A program made the translations under genes and the position numbers. The notes beneath the pieces are model-generated. The model did no database searches and was not told where the DNA came from. It was given only the letters and a program-made list of their open reading frames with translations. Below are positions 37,421-50,400 of a stretch of 64,000 nt of DNA, in pieces. How positions within the stretch are numbered: position 1 is the first letter of the stretch; every line of letters begins with the position of its first letter. Source of the DNA: Aphelocoma coerulescens (lineage: Eukaryota > Chordata > Aves > Passeriformes > Corvidae); assembly GCF_041296385.1 (NCBI RefSeq), contig NC_091014.1, positions 17,521,578 through 17,585,577 of the forward strand. The letters are read 5' to 3'.

Positions 37421-38311
37421 TGTTGGTGCCAAAAAAATTGATGTATTTTATTTAATAGTAAAAGAGACAAAGAGAAGGAAAGAGAAAAGAAAGAAAGAAA
37501 GACATGGAGAAAGAAGTGGGGGGGTGGGGTGGGGGTGACAGGGAGAGGTGACAGGGGTTAGGTAAGCATATCCCCTATCTGAAGGTCTCCAGTGATGTGT
37601 CGTTGCTCCCCTCCATCTGGTCTGCTGGTGGTGAGGGTCCACCATCACTGCCGTGGTCACGCTGCCACACGCTGCACCACACTGCCACAAGCCACCACAC
37701 CACATGCTGTGCCACGCCAAAGAGTGCAGAATCCCGTGGATTAATATACACTTTGGGCCAGGTGGGAACACCCACATGTCTCCCCTTGCAGGGCCTAGCT
37801 TGACACACTGTCCCTTGCAATACTGAGGGTCTGTTGCATCACCTCTGGTGTCTGGTGCAGGGTCTGGGGACCCCTTTGAGGGGGGCCCCTGTGATGGGCC
37901 ATGTCACCCCTTCTGCTGTGGATAAGCTTCCCCCACCCCGGTGAGGATCCCTCAGCTGGGCTCCTCTGCACAGTTGGAGGATGGGCAGTCACTGCGCCTC
38001 TGACCAGAGGCTTTTCCCAGATACCCAAAGCCTCTCCTCCCTCCACCCATTGGTTCGAGGGTCTGTTCAAGCCTGGCAGCTGATAGCCCTGGGGCTGTGG
38101 TCCTCATCTTGGAGGTGTTAAGCCTGTGCTTTGTGAATGTCCCCAGCCCTGAGTTGTTACTTTATCTTATCTTCATCAGCGAGCAGTGTAAGGCCTCAGT
38201 CAGGGCCCCATTCAGGGTGCAGTGGTCTCCTCTGCAGCTTTTGTAATACAGTTTTAAAAGTCCTTTAAGAAAATGTTTAAGTCATAAACTATAATATTTC
38301 AGTCTCTGACA
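37421..38311 (-). mobile_element. ERV LTR, minus strand
   Basis: On the minus strand the element runs from TGTCAGAGAC (38311) to GGCACCAACA (37421), about 890 bases with TG...CA ends. It has a CCAAT box (plus ATTGG at 38049-38053), a TATATTAA box (near 37743) and, close to the end, AATAAA (plus TTTATT at 37447-37452). A block rich in A and G on the plus strand, about 95 bases, lies just inside the poly(A) signal. The whole element is GC-richer than its flanks. No target duplication is evident and no internal retroviral sequence flanks it. Frames of 60-109 codons on both strands come from the GC-rich composition. Confidence 0.6.
37457..37555. repeat. Purine-rich tract with G-quadruplex motif
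   Basis: Nearly pure A/G over about 95 bases, with several GAAA units. The G runs of 7, 4 and 5 at 37518-37535 are separated by single T bases, and a further GGG lies at 37541. This satisfies the usual G-quadruplex pattern. Confidence 0.8.
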
Positions 38312-39689
38312 AGTGTTCACCACCATATTACACCATCGAGAAGTCCTACCAGCAAAGGATTTTTTTTTGTTATTTTTCACCCTCCTGACACTTCTCAAGC
38401 AATACATGAAGGGCAAAACTGAATTAGAAACCTTACGGAGCATGGTCTCACCATGAGAAGACATGGCATATGACTCAGCTCCTCTTATTTAGCATAAAAT
38501 ACCAGTCAAGTAGGGCAGTGTGTTATTTTCCCAGAACTCAGAAACTGTAGTTAACCTGTGAGCTTTTGTGAATGGCTTTGACTTTGCTATGGTTTTACCT
38601 TGAATCAGTTAGCTGTCGTTCAAAAATACTGCTGTGTGTTTTATGATTAGACTGCAACATAGACTTCAGCTACATTAAAAAATCTCATGTTGTTAAAAAA
38701 CAATTGGTTTTTGAATGAAAATGGTCAGTTTTGTATATAATTCTTGCACTGTAGTGGATATTTTAATAAAGAATAATAGCCTGCAAAATGGAGGAAAAAT
38801 TGTTATTTCCCTCCTACATGATTCTACAGTTTTTTTCCCAATTTAATCACATGCAACTTCTCCACAAGACCACCTTTGACTTAGCTTTATAACATCATTT
38901 GGATAATTACCTTTATTTATGGTATTGTTTAGAGTGCTGCAGAACTGCTGGAGGCTGGCCTTTGGAGATTGCAGGTTTGCCAAGCATTTTGACTATCCTC
39001 TATTTTTATTTTTGTTGCTGTTCTGTTAAATCATTTCGCCTCAGAATAATTTCATAGTTCCATGTTACGGTGGCATTTCACAATGTTGCTAAAATGCTAA
39101 CACATCCCTGGAATGTTATGTCAGGATAAGACATGTTCACATAGCAGGGTCAGTAGGAATTCTATCTATATAGCAGGTATTTTACTGCTGGATGATCATT
39201 AGTTACATTGTTGCAAGTTATGACTTCTTTTAATCATGTGATTTTACTGTGTATAATCTGAATCTCACACCCAGTGTTATGTGTTTGGTTTCTAAAAATA
39301 TTAATATCTGTAAAAGTTTTGACTCAGCACATAGCATGTTGCAGGTGAACAACTGACTGAAAGAATGTGACAGCAGACCCTGAGGCACCAACAAAAGGAC
39401 ATGCATTCATGTATGTGGAGTGCTCAGTTGATTTCATATTAATTTCCTACTCTATTAGTGTTAGAAGTTTATGCCACAGTTTCACTGGGAGCAGGTGATT
39501 CTTCTATGCTTTCAGAACAAGTGGCCATGCACATTTCAGTCAATGTCTGTGTCCACAGAGAGAAAAAAAAATGATTTGAAAAGCATTTCATTTCACTCAT
39601 GCTACTTCTTTCAGTCACATTAGATTATGTGCTTTAAGACAAGTTTTTGCTGAAATGTCAATGTGCCTTTATATATCTATCTATTGAAG
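38312..39689. other. Non-coding AT-rich sequence
   Basis: No transposon recognised. The interval 38700-39130 keeps a mixed composition without low complexity and could be an ancient conserved stretch, but I see nothing that proves it. Confidence 0.45.
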
Positions 39690-41108
39690 CATAGAACCAT
39701 AGAATTATTTAGATTAGAAAAGACCTTTAAGATCATAAAGATCAGCCATTAACATGGCACTGCCAAATCCACCACTGAACTATATCCCCAAGTACCACAT
39801 GCACACATCTTCTAATTATCTTCAGGAATCATGACTTAACCACTTCCTTGGACAGCCTCTTCCAACGTTTAACAATCCATTCAGTGAAGAAATTTTTCCT
39901 AATATCCAATCTAAATTTCCCCTGTCAGAACTTGGGGCCATTTCCTCTTGTCCTACCTCTTGCTGCTTGGCAGAAGAGACCAACTTCCACCTGGCTACAA
40001 CCTCTTTTCAGGTGGTTGTAGAGAGCAGTAAGTTCCACCCTGAGCCTCCTTCTCTTCAGGCTAAGTACTCCCAGCTCCCTCAGCTGCTCCTCATAGGACT
40101 TGTGCTCCAGACTCTTCACTTGCTTTGTTGCCCTTCTCTGGACTTGCTCCAGCACCTCAATGTTTTTCTTGTCATGAGGGGCTGAAAACCGAACACGGGA
40201 TTTGGGCTGTGGTTTCACAAGTGCAGAATACAGGAGGGCAGTCACTGGCCACACTGTTGCTGATACAGGCCAGGATGCCATCAGCCCTCTTGGCCACCTG
40301 GACGCACACTGGCTCATGTTCATCTGGCTGTTGACCAGCACCCCCAGGTGCTCTTCCACCAGCTTTTCAGCCCCTCTTCCCTAGTCCTTGGGCAGATCCT
40401 ATCTGGCCCCATAGACCTGTGTGTTTAAGTAGCATATCACGTCACTGACCTTTCCCCTTTAGGTAATGGAGGTTTTCATTCTGCTCCCCATCTGTATCTT
40501 CCAACTCAATTAGCTGGGTACATAAAGAACATCTGGTCTTGCTGTTAAAGCCTGAATCAAAGAAGACATTATGCACCTTAGCCTTTTCCTCACTTTTTGT
40601 CACTATGTTTACCCACACATCCAAGAAAAGATCGAGATCCTCCTTTGCCTTCATTTTTTTGCTAAAATATTAATATTACTTTTTTATTGTCTTTTATGAC
40701 AGTAACCAGAGTAAGTTCTAGTTGTGCTTTGATACTTTTAATTTTCTCCCTGAATAAGCTCACAACATCCTGCTAGTCCTCCTGAGTTGCCTGCCCCTTC
40801 TTCTAAAGGTGATACACTCTCCTTTTTTCCCTGAACATGAGCCAAAACTCTTTGTTCACCCGGGCTTCTCTTTTCTCTGCCAGATCATCTTTTGGCACAC
40901 AGGTATGGCCTGCTCCTGTACTTTTTAGATTTTCTTCTTGAAAATTTTCAAGGCTTCCCAGATTCCTTTGACCTTCAGCACTTCCTCGCAAGGCATTCTC
41001 TCAACCTAAATAGGCCAAAGTCTCCTGTCTCAGAATTCCAAAAAGCAGTTCTGCTGAGCTCTCAGCCCTTCAGGACTACTTCCCAAGGAGTTTTGTCAAC
41101 CAGGCCCT
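39690..41108 (-). mobile_element. CR1 LINE, minus strand, with internal deletion
   Basis: The plus strand begins CATAGAACCATAGAATTATTTAG, the reverse complement of a CR1 3' end. The 39925-40359 minus frame (144 codons) holds the C-terminal CR1 reverse-transcriptase block: VLEQVQRRATK, LEHKSYEEQLRELG and a GLFCQAARGRTRGNG-like end. From about 40385 the sequence matches a much earlier part of CR1 ORF2: the MGPDGI(H)PR-type motif, then upstream a SKTRCSLCTQLIELE-like stretch and a KKRRVYHL-like stretch. The catalytic palm with YADD between these blocks is missing, about 1.2 kb by comparison with a CR1 as I remember it. The copy ends at 41108 against a tetranucleotide microsatellite. Frames are interrupted, so it is inactive. 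Confidence 0.9.
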
Positions 41109-41137
41109 ATCTATCCATCTGTGTATGATTCTATCTC

Positions 41138-41138
<1 letters not shown>
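41109..41138. repeat. Imperfect start of tetranucleotide repeat
   Basis: CTATCTATCCATCTGTGTATG leads into the perfect tract that follows. Confidence 0.7.

Positions 41139-41184
<46 letters not shown>
41139..41184. repeat. (CTAT)n microsatellite, 11.5 perfect units
   Basis: 46 bases of uninterrupted CTAT, beginning 30 bases from the end of the CR1 copy. Such perfect length suggests current length polymorphism. Confidence 0.95.
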
Positions 41185-41185
<1 letters not shown>

Positions 41186-43592
41186 GTCTCACAGGCAGAG
41201 TTTTCTGACAGACAAATTCTGCACACCTGTGGAAGCAGAGAACCAGTCAATTCCTGTCTCCATAATATTCTGCAAGATTACCCCAGGAGGAGAATCAAGA
41301 GCTTAGGCAGCACAGATCTCATGGAAAACCTATTTCTCTACAAGGCAACCATTTTTTGAGCTAAAAATAATTACAGTGCCAAAGTATTAAATTATTGTAG
41401 CATTTTTAGCAACTAAAACTAAATCAGCTAAGTATTCTGGATCAATTTTTCAAAATTTATCTCACATATAAATTCACTCAACAAGCTCCTACATTCTGTA
41501 AAGCTATAAGCAGAGAGCATAGTCTGTTAAATGAAGACAGGCAGACAACAAATCTTCAGCTATGGATTATATTCAAAAGCTGACAAGTAAAACACCATTT
41601 TAAGGGATAAGTGTTATATTTCCTGTATTGAGTTTTAAGCCAGGTCAGACAAATAGACTCAATCTTATTCTACGACTTTTCTATCAAGTATTTCCTTAAA
41701 TGTGATTATTCTGGCTTTTCAGTGGAATGCAGCAAGATAAGGAGAAGCTTAAATATCATCTCAACACATCATTATCCTTCCTGCTGGCAATTGGTAGATG
41801 TATAGAACCAAAATAGTGCAAAACCAGCAAAAAGTGTTACAGGATGCTGAGAATCTTCTTTCTTAAGGATGAAAAAACGAAATTATCTCAGTACTCTCAT
41901 TTTATGCAGAATATTGTAAACAGAGACTTCTATCCTTTCATCAAAAGAATTTTAGCATGGAGACAAAGTTTCAGAAAGTGTTTTTCTCATTTTTGTAATT
42001 TGGTTTGGATAAATCTTCCTAAACACAGACAAGACCTGCTATTGTGTCATTGAGTGATTTATATTTCTCAAGCTTCACCTGTGTTTTTAAGAACCTTCTA
42101 TAGTGTTGTGTTTTGCAATAATCCTCCTCTTTCTTGTTTTTTTCCCCATCTAGTTCCTACTTTCCTCTATGACTTTCTCTGCAGACTTGTCAGTTCTCTT
42201 CTTCCATTTTATATGGGAAGTGAAATTCCAAAGAGGTGAAATCTGGAAGTCACCAAAAAACTTTATATATGGATAGACTATAACTCTTTTTTCCTAAGAT
42301 CATCATCCATACATAAAACATGAATGTGTGCAATTGGTTGACAATAAAAAATAGGAAAGCAATATAGAAAACTAAAATATGTTTCCTAATCCAATGCAGA
42401 TTTATTATTTTATTATTATATTATTCATCTCTTTGACTAGTTGTTTGTATTCAGCATTAATGGTTATGCTTGAAAGGAGAAAACTGATAGTCTACCATAA
42501 TCCTTCTGTGCTATTTAAGCAAGAAGAGGCAGCTGCAAGTTTTAACTGAATATATTTTGGCATTAGTTGTGTTAAAATGAATGTGTTTCTGCAGCTACAA
42601 TGGCCACATAAAATCAATTATCTACATACTCTTCTTATTTAAGCAATACGTTGTCCCAAATGCATTTCACAGTAAGAACACTCTGTAATGCACAGGTGAA
42701 GGCAAGAGGTGTTCATAAAAATAAGCCATGAAAAAGTGTCAAAAGAGTATTTTCCACATACCTGCTCTTTCTCAGGTAATAAATATCTCCATGAATTATT
42801 TTATTGTATGAATATTATACCTGTTATTGATCTAGCTATTAGTGTAATATAGCTGTATATATATGTGTACGTGTGTGTGTGTTCACACAGGTTAAAGGAG
42901 AAACGCATGTAGAGTATTTTATTTAAAGGCTAATGAAAATAATAGATCAGTAAAACATTAGGGCTTTTCTAATACATGTTTTAAAAGAAGAAGCATCCCA
43001 AATCTCTTTCTATTCAAATATATTTTAAAAACCTAGAGGAAAAAAATAATCCATCTTTGGTGTTATCTCATTAATTAATACCTGAGGATAATCTGGTTCC
43101 TAAGAAAGGACAATTATTCAAAAGTGGGAGAAATAATTACTTCTTGAAAGTTCAGGGAGTGATGGTATAAATATTTGTAGAGAAATTGCCTGTCCACAGT
43201 GTTTATGGATGTGGGGCTAGAAAATCTCCTTCATTTTCCACTTTGCTTTTCTGTTCATGACTCAGTCCTTTAATTAGGATGTTTCTGGCGGCATTAGCAA
43301 TACTGGAAAGCCAGTGACGCAATAAATCATATGGAACAGAGAGATAGAAGCAAGAGAAAAGATAAATAATTTGGAAAAAAAGCATAGCAACCACATATGT
43401 CCAATAAATCATTAGAGGGTAGAAACCTGAGCTTTGAGGTGAAGGAAAGGGCAGCAACAAACATAGTCCTTCCCCTTCCTTCAGATGGATTCTGGGGATA
43501 TTATTATATACCTGGACAAAGATTTTTAATGAAACTATATTACAGAAACTCCTCTAATGCAAAGATTATAATTTTTCATATCCCCAAGTAAT
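41185..43592. other. Non-coding AT-rich sequence
   Basis: No recognised element. A short (TG)n tract with TATATG lies at 42852-42881. Frames reach 85 codons at most. Confidence 0.5.
42852..42881. repeat. (TA)n/(TG)n microsatellite
   Basis: GTATATATATGTGTACGTGT followed by GTGTGTGTG. Confidence 0.8.
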
Positions 43593-44768
43593 ATCATAAA
43601 ATCACAGAATCACAAAGTTTTTTGTGTTGGAAGGGACCTTAAAGATCATCTAGTTGTAACCCCTTTGCCATGGGCAGGGACACCTTCCACTAGGACCAGT
43701 TTGCTCAAAGCCCCATCCAATGACCTTGAAAACTTCCAAGGATGGAACATCCTCAGCTCCTCTAGACAGCTTCTTTCTACTGCCTCACTAACCTTTGAGT
43801 AAAAGATTTCTTCCAAACATCTGATTTAAATCTCCCGTTCCCCCTTGTCCTACCACTATATGTCCTTGCACAAAGTTGCTCTCGCTCTTTTTTGTAAGCC
43901 TCCTTCAAGTACTGGAAGGCCGCAATGGGGTCTCTCTAGAGTCCTCTCTTCTCCAGTCTGAAGAACCCCATCTCTCTCATCTTCCTAGGAGAGGTGCTTC
44001 AGCCCTCTTTTGTCTTCATGACCTTCCTGTAGACCCACTCTAACAGGTCTAAGTCCTTTTTGTGCTAAGGTCTCCAGACGTGGATGCAGTTCTCCAGGTG
44101 AGGTCTCATGAGAGTGGAGCAGAGGATCAGAATCACCTCCCTCAACCTGCTGACCAGTCTGCTTTTGAGGCAGCCCAGGATGCTGTTGATTTTCTGGGGT
44201 GTGAGTGCTCACTGTTGGCTCATGTCTGACTTTTCATCCACCAGAACCCCCCAGTCCTTCTCCACAGGGCTGCTCTCAGTGAGTTCTTCTCCCAGTCTGT
44301 ATTCATGTCTGGAATTCTCCGGCCCCAGAAGCAGCACTTTACACTTGGAACTTGTTGAACTTCATTAGTTTCTCGTGGATCCAGCTCAAGCTTTTCCAGC
44401 ATCCCTTCTTTCTGTTGTGCCGACTTCTGGCAGCTTCATATAATCAGCAAATTGTTGAGGGTGCACTTGATCTCATTGTCTGTGTCATTGATAAAGATGT
44501 TAAAGAGCACCAAAGACAGAGCCCTGAGGGACACTCAACACAACCTCCACCTGGACACCGAGCCATTGATAGAATGGTCTGGCTGTGTCCATTCAGTCAA
44601 TTCCTTATCCACTCAACATTTCACCCTTCAAATCCATGTTTCTCCCGTTTGGAGATAAGGATGTCATGTGGGACTGTGTTGAATACCTTACGGAGTTCTA
44701 GGCAGAGGGCATCAGACAGTTGTCCCTTATCAGCTGTTGCAGTCACTCCATCATAGAAGACCATAATG
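43593..44768 (-). mobile_element. CR1 LINE, minus strand, 5'-truncated
   Basis: The plus strand starts ATCATAAAATCACAGAATCAC, then TTGGAAGGGACCTTAAAGATCATC, the reverse complement of a CR1 3' end. Read from the minus strand it holds remnants of the C-terminal reverse transcriptase: the LHLGR-type block, DEKSDMSQQ(C)-like, ILGC(L)KS-like, VHLEN-like and a KKRRLRGDP-like order. It continues up to the FADD/KFADY neighbourhood (near 44450) and to the LRK(V)FNTVPHDIL region (near 44680). The block order fits a contiguous 1.18-kb CR1. Its sequence differs from the 39.7-kb copy, so it belongs to another CR1 subfamily. Many frame breaks make it inactive. The open frames on both strands here are shadows of this decay. 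Confidence 0.9.
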
Positions 44769-45002
44769 GTTAATGTGGAGTAACTTAATATCAAGTCAAA
44801 ATCCTTTCATCCTACAAGACGTGAATACACTGTACATCCAGCAATAAGATTGCAAGTTGTTGTCAAGTAGGACCTATATTTGCATATGTTTTCATACTGG
44901 TCATGCTCTCTTTAAAATTGGTTGGGTTTGTAATATTTGCCAATTCATAGTATTTGTAAAACATGTGACATGCCAGCTTGCAACATGAACAAAGATGTTA
45001 TT

Positions 45003-45022
45003 ATAAATAAATAAATAAATAT
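45003..45022. repeat. (ATAA)n microsatellite
   Basis: Five ATAA units, followed by ATATCTTTATTTATTT, which can pair with the repeat. Confidence 0.85.
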
Positions 45023-47439
45023 CTTTATTTATTTCCATCTGTACAGCACTTTTGTCTGAGTGAATATCCATTATCTCCTATTCTGAATCAACTTCATCTT
45101 CTCTGACTTCAGGCACCTACAGACATTCCTAAATTAGGCTCTTGGTTGCCATAGGTTCTTTACTTATGATACTGATGAGAAAGAGAGGCATCCCCAGAGG
45201 AAAATACCTTGTCTATGATCTGAATCTCTCCCTGGATATTCCTCTCTCTCCTTGCTGAGTACACAGGGAGAATCCATTACCTATGCTTTTAAATGCAATG
45301 CCTGGAGATAGGTGGAATGAATCAGGACCCCTGAGCCTTTTCTTTCACAGTTACGATACTTTATCTATTTGTCCTACACAGTCAAAAATTCTCTGCAGAA
45401 GGGACTGTATCTTTCATATCAAATAGCCTGGAAAAATGTTTTAAAAAGACAATATATATATTTTTAAATGCATTTTGGGGTTGTATGAGTTACATACTTC
45501 AGAGACATCATTTTAATTTGCACTTATCAGTAAGTCTGTACTTTGAGAAACACATTCTCCATTTAGTTTATAGTTTTGACTTAAAACCTTTCAATGACTT
45601 TAGTCAGAACAAGACTGGACACTTTTTCGTTACATTCATTCATTTTATTCGTTACATTTTATTCAATCAGCTGTGGAATAGTTGTAATTTTGGTTTATTA
45701 GATTTGGTGAAGCTGAATTGAAAAAGGATGACAAAGCAAGCTGAATTTTCTGTGTTTTTTTACACTTATTACATGCAATAACTTTTGTTGTAGAAACATT
45801 ACAATATTTGAGGATCTGAGATCTCATCAGTCATTTACACCTGGTGTCTTTGACAATGCTTGATTAAAAAATACCCAAACCCAAACAAACAGAATTATTA
45901 CGATATACAGCATTTTAGAAAGAAAATCTATCTAAATTAGGGACTTTATTTTTTAATATATATCCTTTTACTACTGTTTACATTCATCAGGTTTTGCAGC
46001 CTAATTTCTCAGGTGCAAGTGCATCGATCCCTACTGTAGGTCTTTGCTCTATTTATGGCACAGCAGAGCTTTTCCATCCTAATGCAGAGGTGTAAATCTA
46101 CACTCTTAACATTCAAGACAGTAATTCAGACACTAACCTATATCCTACTCTTCTCAACAAGGTGTTCTTTTTGAGCAAAAGCCTTTTTAGATTAAATTTG
46201 CATGGAAAGAGTTTTGTCTTTATGGAACACTAGGGTGTTCACTAGTGTATTTTACAAAAATGTCATAAAGGTAGAAATGTTCCAACCACTTGTAGTGATA
46301 TGCTATACATTTAATTTTTCTTAAAGCCTGCCATGCAGTCCTGTTAGTGCTGTAATCCATAATTAAAATGTGTGATGAGGTTTGAACTCTAAATTCCACC
46401 AAATATGTTATATAAGCCTGAATTCAAAAGGCTCTTTATCATGGTCAAAGAGATAATAAAGTCGCAGTTCATGGGAAAAGTCTTCCTGGAGCAAGCTGGA
46501 TAATTCTGTAGAGTAATCTCTAAAGGCTATGTAAAATTTAAGTCTTTAACAGTCTTGAAGGAAACTGTTTCTTTCTGATAGCAAATACCTGTGATCTTTT
46601 AAGGCCAGTTAAAAGACTTATTGTTTAACTTGTCTTGATGACATTATTTCAGGCTGCTTTGTTATAAATTCCATAAAGGCCTTACAGACTGATTTACATT
46701 TTTAAGGTTATCTTGAAAGTTTTTAAAAATAACTTCTTAAATTCTGAATTATGTTTGGTAATCTCTCCACAAAGGTTTCAACGATACATCTTTATTGAGT
46801 CCAGCATGAATGTCTCACCATTCAAAAATTTTTTAAATAAGAAGGGCTAAGGAGATATTTGGTTGAAACCTACTATGAAAGATATTAATCTGGACTTTCT
46901 GCATCCAAGACAAAACAAGAGGGAACAGTGAATTCATAACAGGACTTAGCATATGCACTCCTCTAAAATAAAAACACCTAATTCTACAGTACCAAAACAC
47001 AGAAGACCCGATAGCTTGAAATATGGTTTTGTTTTTAACAAAAGCTTGCATTCTGAAGAATGCAGCTAATTCAATCAGAAAAGTCTATCACCTAAAAAGA
47101 TGTGCATAGCTAGACAGTGGCTTTGTGGTTGCTGTGTTGAGTTTTTTACTGCAGCAATATGATCTTCATGCAGATTTCATCATATCCTCTGGAATTTAAG
47201 AAGTCAGTGAAAATTTTAGAGTGGCCAGCCCAGGTGGCTGCAAAATCAGCCTGGAGAATGGAAAAAGGTGGGTACATCATATTTTTAAGTTGGTGGAAAG
47301 TGAGACTTACATAATATAATTGCAAGATTATTTGAAAACAGCAGGAAAATAATATGACTCAGCTAAAGAAAGATGCAGTTGGAAGAAGATTAGGGCAAAG
47401 AAGAGAGTTCACACCCTCTTGTCTCAGGCTTCCACCCAG

Positions 47440-47463
47440 ATCTCAATCTGCATCTCAATCTGC
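47440..47463. repeat. 12-base tandem duplication (ATCTCAATCTGC)
   Basis: Two adjacent copies of ATCTCAATCTGC. Confidence 0.85.
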
Positions 47464-50400
47464 TTCTCACACTGCAGCTTGCAAATCGAGCTACCTGCAC
47501 CAAGTGTATTCCTCTCAATGACAAATTTGGGAGCACTCACTGAATCTTGGTAAATTATTGTCAGTTCACAAAAATACTTATTTTTAAAATGTAATAATGC
47601 ATTTTCGAGTCAGGATGAGGAGGCAGCAGTCAGAATCTTGCATGCTAATGCAAAAATACTGCAGTTCAAATAAGTTTAAGGTGAAAAATTATTACCAATT
47701 TTGTAGAATATGGCTGATAAGTTTTTAAAACGCTGTCATCACACTTGACAGTAATTGTTATTCTTACAGCACATTTTATTAAGAAGAAACATATTAACAT
47801 TTTAGAAGAATTACTATATGTCCCACTTGTTCCTTTTTTGTACCTGTTCATATTCCTCCAGAGGAAATGCACTCCAAGAAATTTTGTGGAAACTTCGGGT
47901 GAGTCCCACCAATAAACTGTGTCAATCCACACTAGGCAATTAACTGGTATATTTAATATGTTTTATCTCTGGAGAAGGCCTGCGTTTCACACCTATTAGT
48001 TAATTAACTGGCCCATTAGTTGAACTGACACCAATTTAAGGGGTTGAAATGACAGTTTTCCTTTCACTTGCAAGTACTTTTCAAAGTCAGACTGTGGTAT
48101 ATATATAATTAAACAACAATTTTTGCCATGGATTTTTGGGAACAAGCTTTACCTCTAAGGCAGAGCCTTTGATTTACTAGGGTCAATGCATAAGTTGCTA
48201 ATCAAGCCCCTTAAGTTTATTCTGTCTGAGAGTAAGACATTGAAGGCTGTAAAGTAATGTACTTTTTAATGTTGAAGGCCTAGAGGAGACTGGAGCGTAT
48301 ACAAAGGATTGAGCTTCCACCCAGCCTCCCTTTGAATTTATAAATTATTTTTCTATTCTCTGAGCTTAAATTCTTCTTACAAAGATTCTCCAGGACCTAA
48401 TATTTGCAGGATTAAAATAAGAATGTCTTATAATTAGGGTGTCAATGTTTTTTGTATTTGTGCGCAATTTAGTCCTTTTTGAGATGTGTTTGAAAGCAAT
48501 TTTAATTCACCAGCTACTTTTTACCTCAATCTATCCCTTTAAACATTTTTGTCCACAGCACATATTTTAGTCAGCTACTTTCCCAGAACTGTGGAAAACT
48601 TCTATGAACCTTTGGTAACATGTTTCAGGCTATACCAGATTGAGAAGAATCACATTTCAGCCAATAAACCTGTAGTAGACATTCGAGATTTTTAAAATTC
48701 ACCTTTTCTGATGATGATGTCTGTCAGGTCCTTTAGAACAAACTGGCACCTTGACGATCAGTCCAGATTGTATTCCAAATGAAATGGGAGTAGTTGGTAT
48801 CCAGATAAATAAGGGCATGGGTGGGTAGATAAATACTGCCTTTGAAACAATTCTGGGTTTTGCAGCCACTGTTAAAATTTTTATTGATTAACCTCAGCTA
48901 AATGATTGTGACCGTATCTCAGTCTTCAAATTTCTGAATCTTGTGGTATGAAAAGATATTTCAGGAAAAAAAGCAGAAAGTTACTGCAGAATTTTTCTAT
49001 TTTTTTAAGTTCATCAAACTCAATTCAGAGCTTATAAATGGAATTTGTCTTGGCTTGCATATATGGTATGGCTGATGTAGATATGTTTTGAAGCGACTGC
49101 TTTTCTAGTTCACAGCATGGTACTGTGATAATGTTCTAGTCAAAATTTTAGTGTGTTTTCTCTGATATGATTATATGCAAATATGTACAGTGACTGTATA
49201 TAGATTTGGAAAATCATTTATAAAACTGATCAGTATTCAATATTGTTAAGATGACATCTGATTGCTCACATGGCATTCTTTCTGTAGTATGTCACCAGAA
49301 TACAGCTCTTTAGACTAGATCTGGATTTAGGGAAGTTTATCAGAAAATTGTGGGCTGTGCTCAGAAGTTATAGGAACATATATAGCTCTAGCAAAAATAG
49401 ATTTACACAGTTTAAGAATATTTCTGTGCCTCTCTTAGGAAGCTAGCATATATGGCATAGAAACCTCTTAGTGAAATAACCCTCTCATCACACTTACCTG
49501 ATCATATCTTTGTTTGTTTGTCTGCTTATTTATTAATTTAACCATTCTGCAGGATGGAATAAATCCTACCATCCTGAACAAGGAGGCTATTACTTTGGGA
49601 ATAAATGGTATTGCCTCTAAATACTTCTGGGAAAGTGAGCACTCTCGTGTGTGCTGTAGCACAGAGCTTCATTCTGATAAGACTTGAAGTATGACAAGAG
49701 ATTGCAATTTCTGTCTAACATCACATTTTCAAAGATGGTGCAACACATTTGAGTGAGAAATAATTTGGTTTTTATGCTATTTCTATCCTGAAGCTCTCTT
49801 CAAAAGAGACAAATTGTGATAAATTAGGTGGGGTGGTGTTCTCTTGTGACTGATAGCAAAAAAATCAAGTTGTTTCACTTAGGTGCTCACTGTGGAATTG
49901 AACTAGGCTTACCAGAAATAAGACAAACATTTTACAAGTAGTCATCCAGCCCTGCTGCTCAGTCTAGAAGCTCTGTTTTTAAGTTTCAGCCACCCCCACT
50001 ACTCAATAGGTTCCACTTTTTCCTTTCAGGGAACTGATAATTAGGAGAAGTACAGTTATTGTAAGGTAATTATATGTTCTAAAACTAATGTGCTTATGTG
50101 AACCTGAGGGTAGCTTACCATGTGAGCATTTGATAAGGAAACAGGTGCTTAAAAGATTTAATGGGTTTGTAGCCATCTGTAGTGATTAATGATGTTTAAG
50201 AACCTCACTGCAACTCATAATATCACCATAAATGAACACTGGGGCTTTTCAGTTCCAAAAAAGGAGTGTAAATGATTCTTAGATTTTCCTGCTCAAATCC
50301 CTTTTGCTTGGTTACAATTCTGTATTCCAAAGGGCAATGAATAATTGAACTTTCCTGAAAGCAATAAAGAAAATCTCCTCCCTCTAACTTTTCTCCATTC

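Noticed and set aside
39925..40359. 144-codon minus frame as a possible gene
   Set aside because: It is the reverse-transcriptase C-terminus of a CR1 copy whose catalytic part is deleted.
41139..41184. Regular repeats considered as a CRISPR array
   Set aside because: A plain tetranucleotide microsatellite without spacers, in a vertebrate-type sequence.
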